From NCBI RefSeq assembly GCF_005154805.1, contig NZ_CP039727.1, positions 4,647,501 through 4,711,500 of the forward strand: 64,000 nt of DNA. Direction: 5' to 3'. Each line of letters opens with the position of its first letter. The first letter of the stretch is position 1. Below, in pieces: positions 16,137-28,206 of this stretch. The notes under the pieces were generated by a model. That model was not told where the DNA came from, ran no database searches, and saw only the letters and a program-made list of their open reading frames with translations. Source of the stretch: Bacillus sp. S3. GTDB lineage: Bacteria; Bacillota; Bacilli; Bacillales; Cytobacillaceae. Both the position numbers and the translations under genes were made by a program.

Positions 16137-17891
16137 CTACCTTACGAGCCTTTCCATAATAGCTTCTTGGTCCTGGTATTGAATATTATACGTTCTTCGA
16201 TACGGTCCATTGCCGGCCAACAGCTGCTCATGTGTTCCTCGTTCAATAATTCGTCCGTGCTCTAATACTAAAATTTCATCTGCATGTTTCAATGAGGAAA
16301 TACGATGCGCAATGATAAAGGTGGTTCTCCCCTTCATGACCTCCCGTAAGGCTTGTTGAATTTGAAATTCTGTTTCCATATCCACAGCACTCGTCGAATC
16401 ATCTAAAATAAGGATGGCCGGATTCAGACAAATGGCACGGGCAATCGCAATCCTTTGTTTTTGCCCTCCAGAAAGACCCATTCCCCGTTCTCCCAGCATC
16501 GTGTTATACCCGTCCGGAAGCTCCATAATAAAATCATGTGCTTGAGCCCGTTTAGCAGCATCGATAATTTCATCCATTGACGCATCCGGCCTTCCGTAAG
16601 CAATATTCGCTTTAATGGTAGACGAAAACAGAAAGGTTTCCTGTAACACGATTCCAATCTGTGAGCGAAGCATGCTTAACCCATACTCCTTAATTGGACG
16701 GCCGTCAATCAGAATATCCCCTGCGGATGTTTCATAAAAGCGAGATAAAAGCTGAATCACGCTGGTTTTTCCGGAACCGGTGGCGCCGATAAAGCCAATG
16801 GTTGAACCTGGAGGCGCATCGAAACTTACATCCTGTAGGACGGCTGTTTCTTCTTTATGATACTGGAATGACACATGTCGAAAAACAACATGCCCATCCA
16901 TTTTCCCACTGCCTCTTACATGATCTTCATCATATATAGTTTCATTCGCTTCTAACACTTCAAGGAGCCTTTCGCCGGAAGCCTTGGCCTGCGAGAACAT
17001 ATTAATGGTAAATCCCAGGTTCATGACAGGCCATAGAATATACCAAACAAGACTGTAAAAGGCTACAAGCTCCCCGGGTTTTACCTCTCCATTTATTACC
17101 TGATATCCGCCAAATGCCAATAATGTGACAACAGAGATGTTTCCAATCAGCTCCATTAAAGGAAAATACTTCGACCAAACCGATGCCGTATGAAGCTGTT
17201 TCACTCTGTAATCATGATTGGATGCAGTAAAGCGCTCAATCTCGACCCCTTCTTTCGATAAAGCTTTAACCGTGTGGATTCCGCTTATATTTTCCTGTAC
17301 CTTTGTATTTAAGCGGCCGAACGATTCTCGAATCCCGCGAAACGCCGGATGTACAGCTTTGTCGAACTTATAAACAACAATGCTCAAGAATGGCAGTGCG
17401 ATAATGGTGACCAGAGTGAGGGAAACAGAGTAATAGAACATGACACACAAACTGGCACCGACCTGAATAACAAACCGGAGTACCTCTGCAAAACCGAATG
17501 ACACAAAAAAACGGAAGCCCTCCACATCCGCGGTCAACCGGGACATTAAGTCCCCTGTCTTCGCATTATCATAATAGCTGAATGACAGCCGCTGCAGCTT
17601 TTCATATAGGGCGTTTCGAAGAAGGTATACTGATTTAATGCCGAACATATCCGCCAAATAATGCTGAATATAGGTTGACAGCCCTTTTACTGCCATAATC
17701 ATGATAAACCCCAGCGAAATCCATGGCACCCAGCCATATTGTCTGCCAAGTACCACATCATCAATCGTCATTTGTAAAATGACCGGATAAACAACAGTAA
17801 TACCCGCCATGATTATTAGAAAAAGCGTCGACCAAATGAAGTCCCGTTTATAAGGAAGATAAAACGATTTTAACTTTTTAAAAACTAACAT
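16137..17891 (-). CDS. ABC exporter half-transporter with degenerate ATPase site
   Basis: 584 residues with a six-helix membrane domain and an ATPase domain. Walker A is GATGSGKTS and the signature LSGGQKQR is intact, but Walker B is ILILDDSTSAVD: the catalytic Glu is Asp. This is the known hallmark of the weaker half of heterodimeric exporters. It therefore pairs with the downstream gene. The start at 17891 (MLVFKKLK) follows AAAGGGAGG. The upstream ATG at 17924 has no such site. Membership of the YfiB/YheI/BmrC group is likely; the substrate is not known. Confidence 0.92.
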   Translation of the reverse strand: MLVFKKLKSFYLPYKRDFIWSTLFLIIMAGITVVYPVILQMTIDDVVLGRQYGWVPWISLGFIMIMAVKGLSTYIQHYLADMFGIKSVYLLRNALYEKLQRLSFSYYDNAKTGDLMSRLTADVEGFRFFVSFGFAEVLRFVIQVGASLCVMFYYSVSLTLVTIIALPFLSIVVYKFDKAVHPAFRGIRESFGRLNTKVQENISGIHTVKALSKEGVEIERFTASNHDYRVKQLHTASVWSKYFPLMELIGNISVVTLLAFGGYQVINGEVKPGELVAFYSLVWYILWPVMNLGFTINMFSQAKASGERLLEVLEANETIYDEDHVRGSGKMDGHVVFRHVSFQYHKEETAVLQDVSFDAPPGSTIGFIGATGSGKTSVIQLLSRFYETSAGDILIDGRPIKEYGLSMLRSQIGIVLQETFLFSSTIKANIAYGRPDASMDEIIDAAKRAQAHDFIMELPDGYNTMLGERGMGLSGGQKQRIAIARAICLNPAILILDDSTSAVDMETEFQIQQALREVMKGRTTFIIAHRISSLKHADEILVLEHGRIIERGTHEQLLAGNGPYRRTYNIQYQDQEAIMERLVR

Positions 17892-18042
17892 ATTTTCCTC
17901 CCTTTTGATAAAAATATTTTGCATGCTTTAATGATATATAACGAGACTAGAAATTATTTCTTAAATTTTATATTTCGGCTAACTAAATTTTTAAAAAAAA
18001 TGATTCCATGGAACAGTCCCTTAACAAATACAATTACTTCTA

Positions 18043-18085
18043 ACAAAAAAAAACAGGCCAATTTTGCAAAGGACGTGGCCTGTTT
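18043..18085 (-). terminator. Terminator after lacZ
   Basis: Minus-strand stem AACAGGCCA/TGGCCTGTT followed by a run of T residues (TTTTTTTTT), directly after the lacZ stop. It ends the long sugar operon. Confidence 0.92.
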
Positions 18086-18091
18086 CAATTT

Positions 18092-21262
<3,171 letters not shown>

Positions 21263-21304
21263 TTAAAGATCTCCCTTCCATACTGCCCATTAATGCGGGA
21301 CAGA

Positions 21305-22177
21305 TTATCTTTGTATTTCTTCTGTAAACGCCTGATGGGCAATTAGAAGTGATCCCGTAATCCCTGCATCATCGCCTAGTCCAGGGCGCACTATGTATTC
21401 TGTTAAGTCTGGCAAAGAAACATAATCAGAAAGAAACTCCTGCAAATACTTATAAATAGAAGAGAATACTTGTTTCTGATTCATCACCCCGCCGCCCAGA
21501 ATAATCCGTTTTGGTGATAGGATTAAAATATACTGCATCAGTGCTTGGGCAATATAGTAGCCTTCTAAATCCCATACTTCCTTTCGATCCACCAAGTCAA
21601 TCCCCTTGGCTTTCCAGCGTTCTTCAATTGCGGGGCCAGCCGCAAGACCTTCTAAACAATCTCCATGATAGGGGCACTTACCTTGATAGTGATCATTCGG
21701 ATGACGCCTTACAAGGATATGGCCCATTTCTGGATGTGACAGGCCTTGAAGAAGCTTGCCTTGAACCACGGCACCCGCTCCAATTCCCGTACCAACTGTA
21801 ATGTACAAGCAGCTGTCCAAGCCTTTAGCCGCACCGAGGGTGGCCTCCCCTAAAGCTGCCGCATTCACATCTGTATTGAAACCAATCGGTACCGAAAAGG
21901 CATCTCTCAATGCTTGAACAAACGGATAGCCCGTCCATGCCAGCTTCGGTGTAGATGTAATCGTTCCATATGTCGGACTTTCTCGATTGACATCAATAGG
22001 GCCAAATGAACCAACCCCAATTGCATCAAGTTCATATTTCTTAAAAAATGCCATTACCTCAGCCATCGTCTCCTCAGGCACTGTGGTTGGGATCTTGATT
22101 CGCTCAATAATTGTGCCCGACTCATCTCCAACCGCACAAACAAATTTTGTTCCTCCTGCTTCAATTGCACCATACAT
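21305..22177 (-). CDS. ROK-family fructokinase-like sugar kinase
   Basis: 290 residues. The ATP motif is IEAGGTKFVCAVG. Catalytic Asp is in FNTDVNAAALGE. The ROK zinc site is HPEMGH followed by HYQGKCPYHGDCLEGLA. The close family is ScrK/GmuE fructokinase, found in mannan and sucrose operons. It phosphorylates fructose or possibly mannose at the 6-hydroxyl. With ManA at the right end of the locus it could carry mannose-derived carbon into glycolysis. It has an excellent TTTGGAGG site, and sits 24 nt after the other ROK gene. Confidence 0.92.
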   Translation of the reverse strand: MYGAIEAGGTKFVCAVGDESGTIIERIKIPTTVPEETMAEVMAFFKKYELDAIGVGSFGPIDVNRESPTYGTITSTPKLAWTGYPFVQALRDAFSVPIGFNTDVNAAALGEATLGAAKGLDSCLYITVGTGIGAGAVVQGKLLQGLSHPEMGHILVRRHPNDHYQGKCPYHGDCLEGLAAGPAIEERWKAKGIDLVDRKEVWDLEGYYIAQALMQYILILSPKRIILGGGVMNQKQVFSSIYKYLQEFLSDYVSLPDLTEYIVRPGLGDDAGITGSLLIAHQAFTEEIQR

Positions 22178-22201
22178 TTTTTGGTTTCCTCCAAATCATT
22201 A

Positions 22202-23116
22202 TTAGTTAATGCTTTTGTGCACCCGTAAGAAATGAAACAAGGCGCCCATTAAGTTTGCGTCGTTATCAAATTGGCAGGCTTCCACCTCAATAGACAGCGT
22301 CGAGATATCATCCTTTAATCCCTTCAATTCGCGATTAATCCCGCTAATGACTTCCCGGCGCTTACTAATCCCGCCTCCGATAAGAATCTTTTCAGGATCT
22401 AAAGCATATTTCAAATTATAAATTCCAATCGCTATCCGTTTATAAAATTGTGCAATACTTTCTAGAGCAATGGAGTCTCCCGACTCTGCCAGACGAAATA
22501 CTTCCTCTCCGTCTAATGAACAGTGTGTCAGTGATTTCTTCCTTTCAACTTCTCGGACAAGGGCATTCGTGGAGGCTGATTGACTCCAGGTTGAATGAAG
22601 CGGATTCTTCCCCGCTTGGAGGGCTCCGCCCATGATCATGTACCCAAACTCACCGCCATGAAGCGTTGCCCCGCGTAATATGGAATGGTTCATGACAATG
22701 CTGCCACCAATGCCTGTACCAATCACAATACAAATAAAGTAATCCACATCTTTAGCCGCCCCTAACCAGCCTTCCGCCAAAGCAGCGCAATTGGCATCAT
22801 TTTCAATCGATACCGGAAGACCTGTCCGTTCCTTTATCAGGCTAGTCATGGGAACTCCATGAATATAAGGAAGAGCACTTGCACCGCCAATAAATCCTGT
22901 TTTCACTTCGACAGCACCGGGTGAACTTAAAGCAATGCCCTGGAGTTCATAGGAATCTCTCAAATCTTTTACGATCTCACAAATGGTTTGCAAAAAAGGC
23001 TCTAATCCTTCCTTCGGTGTTGGAAACTTCCCGCTGACCAGTTTGTTCCCCTCTTGATCCATTACAGCATATTTTATATACGTGCCGCCGATATCAAATA
23101 CCATATAAGCTTTCAT
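22202..23116 (-). CDS. ROK-family sugar kinase
   Basis: 304 residues, with the ATP-binding motif FDIGGTYIKYAVMD, catalytic Asp in IENDANCAALAE and the glycine-rich IVIGTGIGGSIV. The classical ROK zinc-finger cysteines are not evident; the corresponding stretch is GGEFGYMIMGG. Beta-glucoside kinase (BglK) and N-acetylmannosamine or GlcNAc kinases belong to this branch. In this operon GlcNAc or a freed hexose is the likely substrate. An AAGAGGGG site precedes the ATG. It lies 42 nt after GH1. Confidence 0.9.
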   Translation of the reverse strand: MKAYMVFDIGGTYIKYAVMDQEGNKLVSGKFPTPKEGLEPFLQTICEIVKDLRDSYELQGIALSSPGAVEVKTGFIGGASALPYIHGVPMTSLIKERTGLPVSIENDANCAALAEGWLGAAKDVDYFICIVIGTGIGGSIVMNHSILRGATLHGGEFGYMIMGGALQAGKNPLHSTWSQSASTNALVREVERKKSLTHCSLDGEEVFRLAESGDSIALESIAQFYKRIAIGIYNLKYALDPEKILIGGGISKRREVISGINRELKGLKDDISTLSIEVEACQFDNDANLMGALFHFLRVHKSIN

Positions 23117-23158
23117 CGGAATCCCCTCTTTAAGAATTTCGTTTGCCTTGGAACCTGG

Positions 23159-24574
23159 TTAAAAACCGTTATGATCAGACAACTGTTTATACCATCTGCC
23201 TGATTTCTTAATGGTACGTTTTAAATCATTGTTTAAATCTACTTCTACTAATCCATAGCGATTCTTATATGCATTTGCCCATGACCAGTTGTCCACAAAT
23301 GTCCAAAGGTGATAGCCAAGGCATTTGGCCCCTTCCTCTAGTCCTTTATGCACCCATTTCAGGTGTTCTTGAATAAATTCAATCCGATAATCATCCTCAA
23401 TAAATCCTTCTGCATTGCGGAATTTCGCTTCCCCTTCAACTCCCATACCGTTCTCTGAGATAAAGAAAGGAATATTGTCATAATGATCACGAATATCGAT
23501 CATAATGTCATAGATGACCTCCTCGCAGATTTCCCAGCCTCTATGTGGATTGATCTTCCGCCCAGGCATAATGTACGGATCAAATAGATGCTCCGGCATG
23601 AACGGGGCACCCGCCGGCACCGGCTCTTCCTTAGCTTTAACGCGGCGCGGCTGATAATAGTTCACGCCCAATAGATCAATCGGGTTATTTTTGATAATCT
23701 CTAAATCTCCCATTTCGACTACCGGAAGCAGTTCTCTTTCTTTTAAAATGGCAATCAAATCGGCAGGGTACTCCCCTTTTGTAACCGGATCAAGAAAGCT
23801 GCGGTTAAAGAAAAGGTCGGAGATATGTGCGGCCTTGACATCTGCCGGATCCTGACTTCGCGGATAGGATGGCGTTAAGTTTAGGATAATACCAATCTTA
23901 CCGTCGCCTAGATTCAATTTTTTAAATGCTTCTACTGCCTTGGCATGGGCCACAATCGTATGATGGGCCACCTGCGCGCCTCGCTTGAAATCTACGATAT
24001 TCGGATAATGCCAATTATATAAATAGCCGGCCTCGACTGGAACGATTGGTTCGTTAAAGGTAAACCAATATTTAACCCGGTCGCCAAACAATGTAAAGCA
24101 GGTTTCAGCAAATTTCACATAGGCCTCAACGACTTCCCGGCTTTCCCAGCCGCCTTTTTCCTGCATGCACATCGGCATATCGAAATGGTAGAGATTCATG
24201 AATGGTTCAATATCATTTGCAATCAGTTCGTCAATGACGCGATTGTAAAAATCAACCGCCTGCTGATTGACTTCCCCGACTCCATTCGGAATTAACCGCG
24301 ACCATTGAATCGAGGTCCGGAATGAATTATGCCCCGTTTCCTTCATTAACTCGATATCCTGTTTATATCGGTGGTAGAAGTCTGAGGTTTGCTCCGGTCC
24401 TACTTGATTATGAAAGCTCTCCGGTTCAATGCTGTACCAATAGTCATATAGGTTTGGCTTTTTCCCATCGATATTTGCTGCCCCTTCTGTTTGCGGACCA
24501 GATGATGCACTTCCCCACCAGAAACCATTTGGAAAGCGATAAGTAGGTTGATTCTTAAGCGAAGTATTTTTCAT
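23159..24574 (-). CDS. Glycoside hydrolase family 1 beta-glycosidase
   Basis: 471 residues, a single GH1 barrel. The acid/base is Glu175 in FTFNEP and the nucleophile Glu374 in FISENGMG. The aglycone-side motif near residues 428-440 reads DNWSWANAYKNRYG: Ser431 replaces the Glu that plain beta-glucosidases use to hold the sugar, as in 6-phospho-beta-glycosidases, but the phosphate-binding Lys position appears to be Asn438. The choice between phosphorylated and free substrates is therefore open, and no PTS gene is in the window. No signal peptide. It is the first gene after the 220-bp repeat, in an operon with ROK, ROK and LacZ. Confidence 0.92.
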   Translation of the reverse strand: MKNTSLKNQPTYRFPNGFWWGSASSGPQTEGAANIDGKKPNLYDYWYSIEPESFHNQVGPEQTSDFYHRYKQDIELMKETGHNSFRTSIQWSRLIPNGVGEVNQQAVDFYNRVIDELIANDIEPFMNLYHFDMPMCMQEKGGWESREVVEAYVKFAETCFTLFGDRVKYWFTFNEPIVPVEAGYLYNWHYPNIVDFKRGAQVAHHTIVAHAKAVEAFKKLNLGDGKIGIILNLTPSYPRSQDPADVKAAHISDLFFNRSFLDPVTKGEYPADLIAILKERELLPVVEMGDLEIIKNNPIDLLGVNYYQPRRVKAKEEPVPAGAPFMPEHLFDPYIMPGRKINPHRGWEICEEVIYDIMIDIRDHYDNIPFFISENGMGVEGEAKFRNAEGFIEDDYRIEFIQEHLKWVHKGLEEGAKCLGYHLWTFVDNWSWANAYKNRYGLVEVDLNNDLKRTIKKSGRWYKQLSDHNGF

Positions 24575-24619
24575 AATTTATCACCGTCTCTTTTTATAAT
24601 ATAAGATTTATAAATTCTG

Positions 24620-24839
24620 ACTTCGAGAATTGTCTAGCTCCAGCGCGCTTGCGGCTAGTGTCCTTCGCTCTCCGCCCTACGATAAGTCAACATCGAATCG
24701 CCTCCGGCTCTTCGTGTTTCCTTTATCTCAGTTGGAGCGCTCCACAAGGAAAGCTTCGGCAGCATAGGCATCGCACGAAGAAAAAGCGTTAGCTTTTTCG
24801 AGGAGGCCATACGCCGCTGACCAGGGCGCTTGCGCTTTT
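24620..24839 (-). repeat. 220-bp interspersed element, left copy
   Basis: A GC-richer block that begins one base from the stop codon of the response regulator gene and ends 45 nt before GH1. It matches 57485-57704 in opposite orientation with about 15 differences in 220. Internal inverted repeats include GAAAAAGC/GCTTTTTC, which are kept in the other copy by a paired A-U to G-C change. Similar elements are scattered in genomes of this bacterial group, to my knowledge. Confidence 0.9.
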
Positions 24840-26343
24840 ATATTTTTCTCCACTCACTTGGTGTGAGCCCAATTGTTTTCTTAAATTGTTTATAAAAATA
24901 TGTCGTATCAGAATAGCCTACTTTTTTGCCAATTTCTCCTGCCCGATAGTGGGTTGTTTTTAACAATTCCTTTGCTTTTTCCAATCGATACCGGTTTAGG
25001 TATTCAGAAAAGACAACCCCTACTTCTTTTTGAAATAGCTGTCCTAAATAAATGACATTTACATGAAACTGTTGTCCCAAGGTTTTTAACGAAATCCCTT
25101 GGTCATAGGAAGCATGAATATAATCAAGGACATTTTGGACAATGGGACTGCGCATATTTGCCTGATTATGAATGGATAAAAGCAATTCGCGACAATATTC
25201 CTTCATAATTGCTTTCAGATGCTCCACGTTTTGGCTATAGGCTATTCTTTCCACGGCAGCTGTATAATAGGAAACATCGTCTTGCTGCAGCGAATAATGG
25301 ATATAGGAAATAAGATCAAACGTATATTTTCTGGCAGATTGAGGGGAGATAAAAGGCGACTTCTTGGTTAATTCCTCAAAAAACAGGTCAACCACTTGCA
25401 AGGTCTCTCCATCCGCTTTCAATAGCTGCTTAACGATACATTCTTTGAATTCCTGCTGTTTTTTGACTTCTTCATGCCTATCAATCGGTAACATTTCTGA
25501 AAGAAGTACATTAGGATTTGAAAAGGGCTGCAGCAAACAAAACCCAATGGCATTCGTAAAACTCTCTTCCAATTCCTCTATCCTTTTAACCGGATTTCCC
25601 ATCGATAAATAGAATAAACCTGAAGCGCTTCCTTCATTATTGAGATGCTCCACCAGGCTTTGATTCAATTGATGTAACTCCTCTTCACTCTTTCCGCCAA
25701 AAATAATAATTAATTCTTGGTTTGGACTGTATAGACAGGCCGCTGAATAATGCTCTTCAATATAGTTCCTAATTTCCTTTGATATTTCCGCATTTTGAAA
25801 CTGTTCGAAACTTAATATAGAGACATTATGAAATGGCTGAACAAATTGGATATTATATAATGATAGTCTTTCAAAGCAATCATTTTTATTAATTTCACCG
25901 TTTAAATATCGCCATAATGTATTATCCAAAAGTGTGGACCGTTCCTGTATCTGATTGCCGCCTGTCATGGTTTTCAATTTACGCCCAACATTTTGGATGG
26001 TTGTGACTAATTCATCCTCATCCACTGGTTTGACTAAATAATTTTCAATTCCCAATAACAGACCCTGCTTAATAAACTCAAACTCCTGGTAACCTGTTAA
26101 CACAATACTTTTAACCTTTGGCTGGATTTTCTTCACTTCTTTAATTAGATCTAACCCGGACATCTCACCCATCATAATATCTGTGATCAGAATGTCGATT
26201 GGGTTGTCTTTTAAAAAAATGAGGGCCTCTTCTCCGCTTTCTGCTGTTAACACAATTTCAAACCCATAATCCTCCCAATCTAACAGTGCCTGAAGGCCAA
26301 TTGTAATCAGTGGTTCATCATCGACAAGCATCACCCTATACAT
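24838..26343 (-). CDS. YesN-type response regulator, receiver plus AraC DNA-binding domain
   Basis: 501 residues. The receiver domain (1-120) has DD at 8-9, the phospho-acceptor Asp55 in ILITDIMMG, and the conserved Lys of YLVKPVDEDEL. A long linker domain follows, then two AraC-type helix-turn-helix motifs at the C-terminus (SLKTLGQQFHVNVIYLGQLF and IGKKVGYSDTTYFYKQFKK). It overlaps the kinase gene by 8 nt (ATG inside the end of that gene), so the two are translated together. With the adjacent ABC importer, this matches systems where extracellular oligosaccharides switch on transport and hydrolase genes. Confidence 0.95.
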   Translation of the reverse strand: MYRVMLVDDEPLITIGLQALLDWEDYGFEIVLTAESGEEALIFLKDNPIDILITDIMMGEMSGLDLIKEVKKIQPKVKSIVLTGYQEFEFIKQGLLLGIENYLVKPVDEDELVTTIQNVGRKLKTMTGGNQIQERSTLLDNTLWRYLNGEINKNDCFERLSLYNIQFVQPFHNVSILSFEQFQNAEISKEIRNYIEEHYSAACLYSPNQELIIIFGGKSEEELHQLNQSLVEHLNNEGSASGLFYLSMGNPVKRIEELEESFTNAIGFCLLQPFSNPNVLLSEMLPIDRHEEVKKQQEFKECIVKQLLKADGETLQVVDLFFEELTKKSPFISPQSARKYTFDLISYIHYSLQQDDVSYYTAAVERIAYSQNVEHLKAIMKEYCRELLLSIHNQANMRSPIVQNVLDYIHASYDQGISLKTLGQQFHVNVIYLGQLFQKEVGVVFSEYLNRYRLEKAKELLKTTHYRAGEIGKKVGYSDTTYFYKQFKKTIGLTPSEWRKI

Positions 26344-28138
26344 TCGTGCCCCCCCTTGCTGGAATCAATAGTGTGACAATTGTTCCCTTATCTTTGGTGC
26401 TTTTTAGTGTTAGACCGAACGGAGCCCCGTACTTCAGTTTCAGACGCTGATGGATATTTCTTAATCCAATTGATTCCATTTCATCACCCTCTTCACAATT
26501 GATATGATGGATAATCTTTTCAAGTGCCTCTATTGGCATGCCCTTACCATTATCCTCCACACTTATTTCAACCATTTCTTCATGAGACGTGGCACGTATG
26601 AATAATTCGTTATCTGACTGGCCTTTCCTAAAACCATGCACAAAATAATTTTCAACAATTGGCTGTAAAATTAATTTTTGTACCAGTGTTTGTTCAACAT
26701 TACATGGAATATCAAAGTGAACCTGTAATTTGTTTGGAAATTTAAATTGCATCAATTTTAAATACTGATTGACATACTCTATTTCTGTATATAAGGGAAC
26801 GGTGTCTTTTGATTCTAACGAGTAGCGGAACAGTTTCGATAAATGGAAAATCATTTTACTTGAAGTCTTAGACCCCTCGACAACGGCAACCATCCGGATC
26901 GCCTCTAGCGTATTAAATAAAAAATGCGGATCAATTTGTGCCTGGAGTGCTTTTAATTCAGCTTCCTGCTGTTTCAGATTTAATAGATAAAATTCTTCAA
27001 TATAGTTATTCAACTCATCTAACATGGAATTGATATTAACCGCAATCTTTGATAATTCATCTTCACGCTTTGATTTTGGAATTCTTGCATCAAGGTTTCC
27101 CTTTTCCACCTGACGAATAATGGCAACAATCCGATTAATTCGCCGTGAATAATTGTAAGTAAAGGAATAGGTAATCAAAATCGATATGATGATGAAAAAG
27201 ATGATCACACCCCACATAGTTCCCCTTACAATGGTAAGCTTCTGCCATCCCTTGTCGGGAATCACACTGATGTAGGTATAATCTCCCTTGTTGGCAATCG
27301 TATTTATATAAAAATGGTCATTGTTCCACTTCATTTTCGTTTCATTTGTTTCTTGCTTGATCTGTTTGATCATATCTGTTGGGACATGAGCCTTATTTAC
27401 CGAATAGATGATCTCGCCCTCATCATCCATTAAAAAAAAGGAAGCAGGCGTCCGGTCATGCTTTTTAACAATTTTGTCTAAACGGTTAGTAGAGTAATAA
27501 ATTTGTATTTCTCCTAGTTTTTTCAATGTCACTGGATTATTAATGAAAACCTTTTTTGTAATGGTATCCTTTAATTTCCGGTGATTTTCCCGGTCCCCGT
27601 TGGACCTTGGAAGCAGTTCCGCCAAAAGCGAATTTGAGTTTAATACATCAGAATTTGCTATTATACTTTTATCCCATCGCAAACGATTGTAGATTAACAA
27701 ATATTCAATCGCGGGATTTTCTACCGATTGTAAATTGATGGCATTAATATCGCTGTCTTGACCAAAATATGCATTAAAATACGTATCAATATTCGTAGGT
27801 TGAAACGATGGACTTTCCGAGAATTTATCTAAGCGATATTCTAAATATTTCTCATAGCCGTTATGAAGAGCGAAGGAAAAGTCATCAATCACATCCCCTT
27901 TTACATAGAAGTCACGTTTTGCCCGATTAACATCTGAGTCTTTAGCGGAAAAGTAGTCCTCGACCCTTTCCAATGTTCTTGTATTAATATTCACTTCCTT
28001 TTGTATGATCACATCGGAATAATAGTTGCTTATGGTAACAATTAAGATAATAACGGTTACAATAATTGTGAGTGAGGAAATGAAAAATAGTTTATTGAAA
28101 ATGTTTTGGCTAAACCGTAATTTTCTTCTTTTTGACAT
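26336..28138 (-). CDS. YesM-type sensor histidine kinase
   Basis: 600 residues. One membrane helix near residues 18-40, an extracellular sensor domain of about 255 residues, a second helix near 296-320, a HAMP linker, then the His_kinase domain with the phospho-acceptor in LQAQIDPHFLFNTLEAIR (about His404) and the ATPase domain (NGKGMP, GIGLRN-like MESIGLRNIHQRL). It partners the response regulator. It lies after the receptor gene's terminator-like hairpin, so it is probably made at a lower level than the receptor. The signal is likely a glycan or the loaded receptor. Confidence 0.95.
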   Translation of the reverse strand: MSKRRKLRFSQNIFNKLFFISSLTIIVTVIILIVTISNYYSDVIIQKEVNINTRTLERVEDYFSAKDSDVNRAKRDFYVKGDVIDDFSFALHNGYEKYLEYRLDKFSESPSFQPTNIDTYFNAYFGQDSDINAINLQSVENPAIEYLLIYNRLRWDKSIIANSDVLNSNSLLAELLPRSNGDRENHRKLKDTITKKVFINNPVTLKKLGEIQIYYSTNRLDKIVKKHDRTPASFFLMDDEGEIIYSVNKAHVPTDMIKQIKQETNETKMKWNNDHFYINTIANKGDYTYISVIPDKGWQKLTIVRGTMWGVIIFFIIISILITYSFTYNYSRRINRIVAIIRQVEKGNLDARIPKSKREDELSKIAVNINSMLDELNNYIEEFYLLNLKQQEAELKALQAQIDPHFLFNTLEAIRMVAVVEGSKTSSKMIFHLSKLFRYSLESKDTVPLYTEIEYVNQYLKLMQFKFPNKLQVHFDIPCNVEQTLVQKLILQPIVENYFVHGFRKGQSDNELFIRATSHEEMVEISVEDNGKGMPIEALEKIIHHINCEEGDEMESIGLRNIHQRLKLKYGAPFGLTLKSTKDKGTIVTLLIPARGGTNV

Positions 28139-28160
28139 GTTGAGACCCTCGATTATACGG

Positions 28161-28200
28161 AAATAAAATCAAGCCGGAATGTTACACCCAGCTTGATTTT
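28161..28200 (-). terminator. Terminator-like hairpin between receptor and kinase genes
   Basis: Minus-strand arms AAAATCAAGC/GCTTGATTTT followed by ATTT. Its place inside the operon suggests partial termination that keeps kinase and regulator below the receptor level. Confidence 0.65.
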
Positions 28201-28206
28201 TACTAT

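Noticed and set aside
16137..17891. Loss-of-function of an ABC ATPase because Glu is Asp in Walker B
   Set aside because: This change is the normal degenerate site of heterodimeric exporters; the partner gene has the canonical site.
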